From NCBI GenBank assembly GCA_019914995.1, contig CM034141.1:1612001-1676000 (forward strand): a stretch of DNA of 64,000 nt. Direction: 5' to 3'. Position numbers and translations under genes: made by a program. The notes under the pieces are model-generated. The model saw only the letters and a program-made list of their open reading frames with translations. It was not told where the DNA came from and searched no databases. The stretch comes from Acanthochlamys bracteata. Taxonomy: Eukaryota; Streptophyta; Magnoliopsida; Pandanales; Velloziaceae. How positions within the stretch are numbered: position 1 is the stretch's first letter; every line of letters starts with the position of its first letter. Positions 36,156 to 46,169 of the stretch are shown here, piece by piece.

Positions 36156-37819
36156 TTTAATATACAAACGCAAAATAAATTAAGAGCAGTTACTGTTGTT
36201 ATAAAAACAAATACTTATCAGTAACTATGCATGGTAGATGAAGGCATGAAGTCCAGATCCATGAGATAATGATATAGCCAAATATGTGGCGGTGGTTGGG
36301 TGCTCTGTGTTAGCCTCAGTCAATAATTAGTATGGAGCACAAGGTGGTCTTTAATATCTGTCTTTGGTATAAGTTCATTTTCTTCATTTGTTTTTTTAAT
36401 GAATGTGATCCACAAGAAAAAAGATTGGCCAGGATCCCCAGAAACCTTATAGAAAAGAAGATTTATTATTCTCCCTCTTTGATTGACTCGTCTCATAGAC
36501 ATAGGCGTATTGATTTAAACTCCAGAAGTTTAAAACCACAGCTCAATCCTACAATGATAACCTGGAATTAGTTTGATTGAGTTTATATCATTGGTGTACT
36601 AGTTTTGTGGGAACCAATTATCATACAGGACTAAATAGAAATTTGAATCCAGCAACTGATAGTTTGGAACATGAATTCAGAACTACTATTAATCATGATA
36701 CAAACATTAATCATATTTTGAAAACATAACGTTTTAATCATCATCGGACATAATAATGCTCTATGATTTACTTCAGATATATGGAAGAGTCATGAAATGA
36801 CAAATGAAACAGAAGCATGAAGCAAGCAGTTCCCTATCTCAATGAGAACATGGTAGGACTTCGGAAAAGTATATGCTAGGAACAATTCGATATATGTCCA
36901 GATAACTATTGTGCATACATAGGCCAGCAAACCATGATATTTGGATGCTTTGTAAAAGAACGAAACATTTGTGAGCATCATAGGTACTTATGAAGGACCA
37001 CCACTCAAGGCGTGGTCATCTCGTCCTTTTGCCCTTGACATTATCGTCATGCTGGGTTTCACTAACAAAATGAAGAATAGTGCCTATGCAACAGGTTTGA
37101 AGTTTTTTGATCAGTGGGATTCACCTTGTTCCCTGAAATTGAACCTGCATAGGCTATTCTTGCATTCTTACAAGAAAAGGAAAGAAACTGAAACCTCCAC
37201 TAATAACAGATTGCTTTACTTAAAAATCTAATGGCATTAAATCAAGTAATATGCATCCATCAACAAATGTTCGATGATCACTTTCTAGCTATCATTTGTT
37301 GTACAGGATGGAACTTTGCAGAAAACAACCATGTTTAAGCATCACGTAGCTTGATCAACTTCCAAGGGTAGAAATAGGAAATGAGTACCTTTCTAGATAA
37401 TCTGGCTTTACATATCCTCTTGAATATGAAGAGTATCTACAAGATTTGCTCCTGTATGACATGAAAACAAGAAATTAGCGTCCCACAAATAGTAACCAAA
37501 GGTTGTCAGTGTTCTGATAAACAAAATTGCAGTAATTGTTCATGGTTAATTGGTGAAAGGCAAAAAATACAGATTGGACAATGGGCACATGGAAAGCTAA
37601 GTCTCTGTCACAGTGCCATAATTGAAAAAATATAAGATGCATGCTACAATTTACATGACAGTAACATAATGGGTCTTGCGTAATTATGCACAGTGATAGT
37701 GCAACAATCAAGAAAATTATTAAATAAATATCCAAGAGCTACCTGCATGCATGGCTAAAACTGAATACCACACATGTCGCTTTAATACAGCAATCGAGTA
37801 ATCTCTACCTCCTGATGGT

Positions 37820-37826
37820 TATAAAA
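37820..37826 (+). promoter_or_regulatory. TATA box of the 37890-42070 RNase gene
   Basis: TATAAAA, 64-70 bp upstream of the ATG at 37890. It lies downstream of an in-frame TTG-type reading-frame opening at 37815, so the start at 37890 is preferred. The same box survives in both upstream relics. Confidence 0.75.
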
Positions 37827-37889
37827 ACACTTCACCTTCCAGCAGGGGGAAGCACACACATTCCTTTAACTTGCATAGCAAACACAACA

Positions 37890-40800
37890 ATGGCAAAGAA
37901 CACTAATATTTTCGTACTTGTTCTCATTGTGACTTTAACACTTGCTTCCAGCGCATATGCTGTTGATAAGAAAAAGGAGGTGCAGTTTGATTTCTGGACC
38001 TTTTCCTTGTACTGGGCTCCTGCTGTCTGCCATCACACCACTGCATGCTGCAACACTAATGCTTGCTGCAGGTATATACAACACTAGGTTTTCTCTTTGT
38101 TCTCTTTATTCAAGCTGAGACACCATGAGAAAGAAGTGGTAATAAGTTCCTGAACAATATTTCTTGTTTCTGGCTTTTCTTTTGCAGTGCTGATGCTCCT
38201 ATCAAGTTTGTTATCGGTAAGCAAAGTCATCTAAACACTTTCCAGGTAGATTGAAACAAAGCTATGGAAATGATAATATACAGATATACAGAGCTGAACC
38301 CTCTCATGAAACTAAGATAATGATCACTTGATGTAAAAGAAGCAGAAGAAGAAAAAGTGCATACCAAAAATTGAAAATAGTTAATAGCAAAGGAAATCAT
38401 GGATTATTGCAAAAACCCAACAAGATACGACTATTGGACAAATAAATGACTAGGACATATTCGGTCACTTAATCAACCATTTTTTACGGACACCTGCAGA
38501 GGGACTGTGGCCGGACTACAACAATGGGACCTATCCATCATTCTGCAAGTGCTCGAGTGACAGGTTCAAACTTAAGAGGGTAAGGAGCTTCTCGCAGTCT
38601 TGAGATAAGCTGCAGCAACCCAAACTTGTTTTATTTAAAGCTTTTGCAACTACATTTCTCAGGTTGCTCCTCTGATCCCTTCACTTGAGGCAGAGTGGCC
38701 ATTCCTGAGTTGCAACTCCTCCACCATATGTGGCAACAGAACAAGCCAGTCAGTCTGGGCTACCCAGGTACTAACTAATTTACAACCATCTTCTCCATGG
38801 CTCTCCCGATCTCAGAAAACTCCCTACCAGAGATCGTTTTGAAATGTATACATCTTATTATGGACCTCTAACAAAGTTTTGGGTTCTGTTGCTGGCGCCT
38901 ATGCTGTTCAATTCATGGACGTGCTCAGTGGGGTAAGGGCACTACTAACTTTTGCATATCTACTTTAAAGCATGACAAGCTTTTCTTAGATACAGGAAAG
39001 TTAGTTTAGCCAGTATATAGCATAAATTCCAGCTATCCCTTAGATAAGGTAAACATAGTTTCGTCCCCCCAAGTACTTACTACACATTAAAAAAGAGAGA
39101 AATTTTCATTCTATATTCATGCTCCAAAATTTCAAATTTAATCACTACCTGTAGGTTTGCTCTCTACAGAATGAAGGCGTCGAATGCAGCTGTCTGTTAC
39201 AGTTGAAGTTATATACCATGATAAAGTCATCCAATTGACACCTTTTTACCTAAAAACTGGCACTGCAATATAGTTAACTTTCTATTCTACCCATTTTTTC
39301 TATTGTCAACTTTTGCTAACACATATGGCTTCCTGGAGATTAAAAGTTATTGATGTCCGTAATTGTATAGACTGGAAATGGAATGTGCTTTCATCTTTTC
39401 TTATTCTTGCAGAGAAACATGGGGCATGCAGCAACATGGATGAGTACAACTACTTCTTGAAGGCTCTTAGACTGTACAATGACTTCCAAATTTTGGTCAG
39501 AATAAACTTCATTTATTCTTTTCTACATTTCTTTCTTTTGTGGAATGTTTCGTGTAGGATCAGAATTGACTTTCTCTAAAGATCCATGAAACTGTCCTAC
39601 TTATATGCTAATTTGTAGAAGTAATTCAACCGCTATATAAGCATTATCCAGTTAGAAGGTTTTGTTGAACTCTTAGATGAGTAGAGCTACTTCTTAAAGG
39701 CCCTTGTATTATGAAATGCTTGGAAATTTTGTTGTAAGTACATACAAACTAATTCATCTTACATTAGATTATATCTGTAATGCTAGAGGATTAGCACCAA
39801 CTTATCGCCAAGGATCCATGAAGCGTTCTATGTATAAGCCTACCTTCAAAGTGAATAAAGATGGCTGAAACTTCAGAAGACTAGAGAAAAAAAGTTCACG
39901 CACTGCTATCAAAGGTTTATTTTTGGTACAGTGTGAGGGAACTATCTACATAGCATATTATAGAAGAATTTCAGATTTTCTCGTACTTGCTATTACTATC
40001 ATTATACTTTTGTACAGGGAGATAGGTAGCTTACCCCTAAGTATATATAAGTGGAGATGGTGATAATGACTAAGAGCATAACAATTACTTTAGCAACAAG
40101 CTCCTAGTAACTTCTAGCTACAGAACAGTAATCATTCCCATACCTTTCTAATAACTATCACTGGGATTTCTTATTACATATTTTGCCTGGTCCACAGGAC
40201 GTTTTCAGCAATTCTGGCTTCAACCCTTCGAACTCTGCAGCCTACAGATTCGCAGATGTCGTTAACAAAATAAAAAAAGCTCTTGGTGCAGCACCTACAA
40301 TAGTTTGTGATAACAACAAGATTAAAGCAGTCCGTATATGCATCTCCAAGGACTTCAGTAAGGTCAGGACATGTCTTTGGATCTCCAAGGACTCAGTCTT
40401 ATAAGCAAATATAAGCATATGATCTTTTCATTCCTTAACAATGCAATTTCCATGCCAAAAAAAATCAAATTTGTGAATTCTCTACTTTATTTGCAGCAAC
40501 AAAGACACACTGATATTATATAACAAAGACAATACCCAAGAAAATTGTGCACAGACATGTTCATATATATATATATATATATATAGGGTGGGAATAGGGG
40601 TACCCCTACTCTTAGGGGCACCATGGTGCACCGCCATACTTACAATGCTCCAAATTCAATCTCTACCATTGGATATGAAAAACTATTAATTAAATTTCAT
40701 GTGACAAAATTTTAGCTCAATCGGATAATAAATCGACCTCCATCCGTTCACTTGATTAAGAAGCAATATATATATTTTATTTTTTCTTCTAGCATCTTGA

Positions 40801-42070
40801 TCAAGTGAACGAATGGAGGTCAATTCGTTATTTGATTAAGTTAAAATTTTGTCATATGAATTTTAAATAGTTTTTTATATCTAATGGTGGAGATTGAATT
40901 TGGAGAATTGTAAGTGTGCCAGTGCCCCTAAGGGTGGGGGTGCCCCTATCCCCATATATATATGCTATCATAGATAGTCCATGTGATTTACACTATAGAC
41001 TTACCCTGTCAGACTTCACAAGAGTAGAAATCACTGGTATGACTTATTGTTCAAGGCATAAGTACTTAACTAAAATTTGCAGATACTTAAAGGATGATTC
41101 TGACATGAACTACTTGATAATAACGCTCAACCAATCAACAATTTAGTTTTATATAGTTAAGAATCTAATGGATTGGAAATTACGTAAGATTGTACTGAAC
41201 ACCAGCTACAAATCTATGTAAAAGGAGAAGAAGTAGAGAACTAAAACAATAGTGTCTATGAAGGAAAATATAATGTCTTCAACAATGTGTATTTGCATTA
41301 GAAGAAACTCTTCTGACTGTAGCAATATTTAAGGATGGTTTGGCAGGCGTATATTCAGATAATACGTACAATTATATTTAAGTTATAAATATACCTTACA
41401 AAGAATGAAGCATTTCAGTGCACTATGTACAATCTCAACTGCATCATTATTCTCCGAATGTTTATAAAAGCTCTTTTGAGTAGATTTTTGGTTTCTTCTT
41501 TCAGGTTCAAGATTGTGACCACACTGGTTTCGTCTGCCCCAAATATGTTAAAGTGGCGACGTATGGACCACTTGGTTAGTTCCATCATATTTACATACAT
41601 CCTGCAGAAAAAAATGTTTACATAAACTGAACAAGCATCTCCTTAAGACTTAAAATAAAATTCCATTCGCAACAACTGTAGTGTCCAAAAGTCATTTTGA
41701 AACTGCGATTATGCATTGTGCTAAGAAGGATGTAGTTTGGTACCTTTTAGCTCATAAACAACAAACTTTTAAAAGAAAGCAACAAATGTCTAATTTGATC
41801 TCTTTAAAGAAAATGACAACAAAATAAGCTACACTCTGCATTCCTTTGAAAAGGACAAAAAGGTAACATGAAGTACAATTTCGTCAAGCCTGAATTCTTA
41901 ACAATATTTTATCATGCTTTCTCTTAAAGTTTCTCGTATGTAATTGGATTTAAAAAATAGAGTTTTGTTCCACCTTTATCCACTAATTTCATTTTAGTAA
42001 CCATGGGTTTGGTTCCATTTCAGGCGATACTTCAACAATTGAGGGCCACATTGCAGAAGTAACTTGGTAA
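37890..42070 (+). CDS. RNase T2 family, RNS2-type pseudo-ribonuclease (9 exons)
   Basis: Exons 37890-38071, 38188-38216, 38500-38579, 38663-38767, 38929-38932, 39413-39495, 40198-40362, 41505-41574 and 42024-42070 join in frame (765 nt) to 254 residues. Start context acaATGGC; signal peptide NIFVLVLIVTLTLASSAYA; then FDFWTFSLYWAPAVC and CCNTNACC; the end is CPKYVKVATYGPL-GDTST...AEVTW. CAS I is FVIEGLWPDY (Glu71 replaces the catalytic His) and CAS II is ATQWEKHGAC (Thr131-Gln132 replace His-Glu); Lys135 and His136 are kept. N-glycosylation sequons are visible at NGT, NSS and NRT. The open frame, sound splice sites and TATA box argue for an expressed but catalytically dead member. Closest relative is the gene at 24171-25932: exons 1, 2, 5, 6 and 8 have identical lengths. 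Confidence 0.93.
38929..38932 (+). other. 4-nt micro-exon (TGGG) of the 37890-42070 RNase gene
   Basis: Genomic reading GCTCAG-TGGG-GTAAGG. It provides Trp133 and the first base of Glu134. It is 161 bp downstream of exon 4 and 480 bp upstream of exon 6. Confidence 0.9.
39665..39737 (+). repeat. Relic duplicate of RNase exon 6 inside intron 6
   Basis: TAGATGAGTAGAGCTACTTC then TTAAAGGCCCTTGTATTATG matches exon 6 (GGATGAGTACAACTACTTCT then TGAAGGCTCTTAGACTGTAC) shifted by about 237 bp. Flanking intron is duplicated too: AGGATCAGAATTGACTT...GATCCATGAA at 39556 versus AGGATTAGCACCAACTT...GATCCATGAA at 39787. An in-frame TAG and loss of the KHG part make the copy useless as an alternative exon. 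Confidence 0.7.
40586..40953. mobile_element. Fold-back element (about 180-bp inverted arms) in RNase intron 7
   Basis: The left arm starts GGGTGGGAATAGGGGTACCC. The right arm read backwards starts GGGGATAGGGGCACCCCCAC. The arms then agree through TTAGGGGCAC, CTTACAAT-CTCCAAATTCA, ATCTC-ACCATT-GATAT and GACCTCCAT-CGTTCACTTG. The 368-bp element is almost entirely two arms around a short T-rich centre, inserted in a (TA)n run, so the target duplication cannot be read. Confidence 0.85.
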
Positions 42071-43440
42071 GTCAGGGGAGACACTGCCAGAAGATTTCCC
42101 TGTTATAAATCACATAAAGAGGATAGATGAGTTATATAGCTCGTCAATTATCTCATGTATATCCGCATGGAATGTTGTTTACGATCAAATAAAATTTGGG
42201 AATCCCATTTTAAGCATATTTATCGCTGGCTTAGAATATATCCTATCCTATGCATGCCTCTTTTGAAACACCTTTGAAATGTAAAACGCATCAAGTACTT
42301 ATGGATACCAAAGACTAAATGTTGTCCGTACTGAGCATAAGAAAATATCCACCTGTGTTTCACGTAAGTACAAACACATACCTAATTAGCTTGCTCTCAG
42401 TGGACATGAGCTGGAGAACTTTCAAAGTTAGTTTCTCTAACAAAAGAATTAACGTTCAATATTCTTGTTTAACCAAAATCTCAAAATGCTCAAATGGACT
42501 GGGGTGATCTGCAGAAAGCCTCTTTTCTTGTAGTCTCATCACTTAAGTATGTCGTTGCTTTATAATTATTTGAAGAGCTATTTGCTACAGTGCTCACACA
42601 CATAATACATTTATGTTCACAGCATACTTGCTAGTAGATATAAAATAGTAAGATAATATGAAGGTGTGCACCACAAAGAGACTGCACTAGCAAATAATCA
42701 GAAAGAAGAAGAATATAATGTTTTAGCAATAAGGTATCAATCGCAATGACAAATCAAACCTCAGTAGTTTTCTCAAGGTGGACCTCAATTATTTTCCTTT
42801 AAGCTGCTTCCCACTAAAGCCTATATTTCGGCTTACTTCTCCATTATTTCCTGGAAGTACATATCCAAATGCTTCCTTTCTGCAATGCTCACTGCTCCAT
42901 TATCTCCAAGAATTCATTGCATGACCATCAGACTTTTGCTGCCAAGATATTTTTTTAGTTTCTTAATCTGTATACGGAAAAGATATCTATATGCGTAACC
43001 ATAAGAATATTGTTATTTTCTCTATAATTGACCCCAGTGCAAGTACTTCTAAATAGCTAGAGTAAACAGGGAAGAAAAGACACTTGTGCTGGGGATATGC
43101 TTAATAAGGATCAATAGTGTTCCATGTTGAAAGCCTCTTGAACGAGTTTGATCGATCTTTTATCAAGAGAATCTGCAATTGTAAAGAAAGAATACTATTT
43201 TTAATTAATTATTGCCATAAGAATAAATTGTAAGTGAAATTTCCTGCTACTGATATTAATTCAAACATACTTGCAATTCTGGAAAATAGCAACTAGCCTT
43301 GTAGATTATGAAGTTCATAGAACTCAGCCGTGAGTACATTCTAGCTTCAGTCAAGTGCATCTGACAATTCTTGCTTATGGCCATCTTCCTTCATTTCAGA
43401 CCATAAGACTTCCAATATTAAGTATATATCTTGAAATGCA
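42071..43440. other. RNase 3' flank and intergenic DNA, no gene seen
   Basis: Probably the 3' UTR to about 42,200, then sequence without recognisable reading frames before the PPR pseudogene. Confidence 0.5.
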
Positions 43441-43449
43441 GGAGAACAG

Positions 43450-45300
43450 CCCTCCACAATAAAGGCATGCAGCTCACCGTTTACCTTGATCCAGCTCTTA
43501 CCAGCAAGCTTTCTCACACTATTTACCTACATCAATTTTCTCACTGTAGCAACATCATCCAACAACCATAACAAGCATAGATGTTACACAACAAAATATA
43601 AGCTTTAGAATTTGAACAATCCAGCTTTAATATACTCTCTTCTGCTCTTTCTCTAATTTCCACATTCTGGTACATCCTACATGCAGCTGGAAGATATTTC
43701 CAAAAATGACAACATCGTGTTCTAGTGGCATTTGTCTTATAAAATCTTTAGTGTCACTTAGCCTCCCCACTTGAGCAAGTAATCAAGTAGACATGAGCAA
43801 TGCTCTCTCAGGGTGTAATCCCATACACAGCCTGCATTATGTCATAGAAATGGCGCCCTTCATTCACCAAGCCGTCACGACTGAAAGCTATCAGCAGGTC
43901 TACAAATGTGATCTGGTTAGGTTTTACTTTAGCAAATAGCATTTCTCAAATAGCTGAAGTGCTATGCATATCCAAATTGAGCATAGCCGACTATCAAACT
44001 ACTCCATGAAAATGCATCGTGATGATTTTCTAATAACTCAAACATTTGTTTGGCATGCCAAGCTTCCACATTTTACATACAAGTCAATAATAGCATTGGT
44101 GACCAAAGACTATGTTTCTAATCCAAGCTTTAGAGAATAAGCAGGAAGTCGATTTACCATTTCCAGAAAATCTAAAACTGCACATGAATCAGATTCAATT
44201 TGGTGACAAGATCCAGTTCTTCATCGGAGTGCTGCATTAGTTTTGCAAGCTGAAAGATCTCTTCCGGTTGATCATGGTGTAAGCATGCACCAAGGATTGG
44301 GTTCCATGAAACAAGATCCCTATAGGGGTTCATTTCATCAAAGAGACAAAGTGTACTACAGAGCTCAGAGCACTTCGAATGCATGGCTAGAATAGTATTT
44401 ATTACTTGAATGTGATTACCAAATCCAGTCTTAACTATACAAGAATGGATGAGCTGGCCTTGACACAGAAGAAAGGGTGGTCACAAATGCACAAAGCAAG
44501 CACCGAAGAGTGATGTTATCAGGCTTCAAACTAAAGCCTTGCAATTCAGAAAACATAAAAATTCCTTCATTGGCCAAACCTCCATTAGCCAATGAACCTC
44601 TCATTGAATTCCATGACATCCAGTTCAATTATACAGTAAAGAGATTTCTTAGCAGAATCCAACATTACACACCTGGCATACATGCCACTCAAAAACATCC
44701 ACGTTGGAATCTGCGTCCAAATTAAACATCACACAAATTCATTGAATTTGCTCAACATACTGAAGTTTCTTTTTTTAACCAATACTTCCACAGGTAATCA
44801 GAATGCTTCTAAATCAAACTCATTCAGGTAAAATACATTGCCATCAAGCATCATTTGAAAACCAACAAAGCCTCCAACTCGCAACCATGCTTGGCAAGTG
44901 CAGCAATTATAGCTCCCCATGACACCAGATCCTTTTCCTCAATCCTCCTGAAAACAACATACTCATCATCAAATCGCTCACAACTCGAGCACATATTAAG
45001 CAAATGCATTCTGAACGCCTCAATCTGACCCATACCAAATTTAACCGCATGAGCATGAATCTTCTACGCAAGTTCAAAGTCACATAATCCAGAAGCAGCA
45101 CGAACAACACTCCCCACCTCAAACCTGTCCGGCACGTCAAACTTTCACGAAGCATTATTAAAGAAAATTCTACCGCATCACGTTCCTTGTGGTTATGAAA
45201 AAAAGCACGACATACTAGATGAACAAGAGACATTTGTTCTTCTCAGGCATTTCATCGAACACCATGCGAACATCGTGGACACTGCCGCATTTTCCTTATG
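43450..45300 (-). pseudogene. Second PLS-class PPR pseudogene
   Basis: Minus-strand PPR fragments in changing frames: GSVVRAASGLCDFELA and KIHAHAVKFGMGQIEAFRMH (about 45120-45000), DLVSWGAIIAALAKHG (about 44930), SWNSMRGSLANGGLANEGI (about 44610), QLIHSCIVKTGFGNHIQVIN (about 44460), AMHSKCSEL and DLVSWNPILGACLHHDQPEE (about 44380-44250), and an E-region-like piece near 43900-43650. Stops and frameshifts separate them. It lies between the plus-strand RNase genes, about 0.9 kb upstream of the RNS2 gene, in the opposite orientation. Confidence 0.7.
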
Positions 45301-45777
45301 CAGTAAGAAGATTATTGTATATATTTACATCAGGACTTATAGAAGAGTTGGAAACAACATAATGAACACGCACGAGAATCAAATGATCGAAGAGAAGCAC
45401 AGGCAGCGAAAACACGAGCGCAAGTGTTCGGAAAAAACAACGGCGATTGCTGCAGAGGAGAACGCTAGAATGAGAAGAAGGTGCTGATGGCTTCAGCGGC
45501 CATTGCCGCATTGCTCTGGCAGTGCCGGGAACTTTTAGAACAAAATAAAAAGTTCAAAATCTTCAATTTAACCAAATCTCTAATTTACCGATATTGAATT
45601 TTTTTCACCAGGTAAACTTTGAGTGAATTATGTTCTCAAAAATGTCACTGCCGTTGTCAATAAGCAAAAAACACAATAGAATATTCGCATAATGATTACG
45701 GGAGGTACAAGTAATCCTACACATCATTAACAGCAAACACCAAAATGAACTTTACAACAGTGACACGTCAAGCATTT

Positions 45778-45787
45778 GATGACGTGG
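45778..45787. promoter_or_regulatory. ACGT-core element (TGACGTGGCC) upstream of RNS2
   Basis: A bZIP-type ACGT element about 335 bp upstream of the TATA box of the RNS2 gene. Use is inferred. Confidence 0.3.
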
Positions 45788-46114
45788 CCGTTGTTAACCG
45801 TTTAGGTTTTTGGTTGTGATTTGTGTTACGTATCAGATCCAAAAGATGTTATCCAACTGGACAAGTTTCTCTCCTTCGACAGCTACAGAGTCTGACTAAA
45901 CTTAGGAATCGTTTTCGCTTTGCGAATAAGAGCATACAAATTTTAGATTAGGTGTTACTAACCACTAGAAAATTTTTTCTACCAAACAAATCTCTTTCAG
46001 CTACGAATTCTTTAAAGTAAGGGAGCGGTTTATTATAATAAGTCATTAGTAGGACTGATACTGACAAACAAAGAAGAGTACTGATTATGAAAACCTATAC
46101 ATTGAGTAGTTAGT

Positions 46115-46121
46115 TATAAAT
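46115..46121 (+). promoter_or_regulatory. TATA box of the RNS2 gene
   Basis: TATAAAT about 49-55 bp upstream of the ATG at 46170, implying a short leader of roughly 25 nt. Confidence 0.65.
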
Positions 46122-46169
46122 TGGGATGATAACCGCTGAGAAATATCGGGTAGCAAAGAACTAAAAGTA

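Larger units (their letters stand above)
31620..37450. repeat. Tandem duplication of about 2.6-3.2 kb upstream of an RNase gene
   Basis: Copy 1 (about 31.62-34.84 kb) and copy 2 (about 34.84-37.45 kb) share many ordered blocks: AGGAAACAAATCGA...GAAAGGTTCATGAAC (32114 versus 34970), ATATGTGGCGGG (32512 versus 35085; 34033 versus 36282), ATGTGAAACACGAGGAGTTG (32667 versus 35210), CTAGGAACAATTC (33138 versus 35524), AAATGAAGAATAGTGCC (34410 versus 37069) and TTTGCAGAAAACAACCATG (34677 versus 37315). Copy 1 is longer mainly because of AT-rich insertions near 31690-32040, 32230-32480 and 32780-32990. Each copy contains one RNase promoter relic. Confidence 0.8.

Noticed and set aside
37815..38087. 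Longer RNase start at 37815
   Set aside because: It begins at a non-ATG codon upstream of the TATA box; the ATG at 37890 has good context and a signal peptide directly after it.
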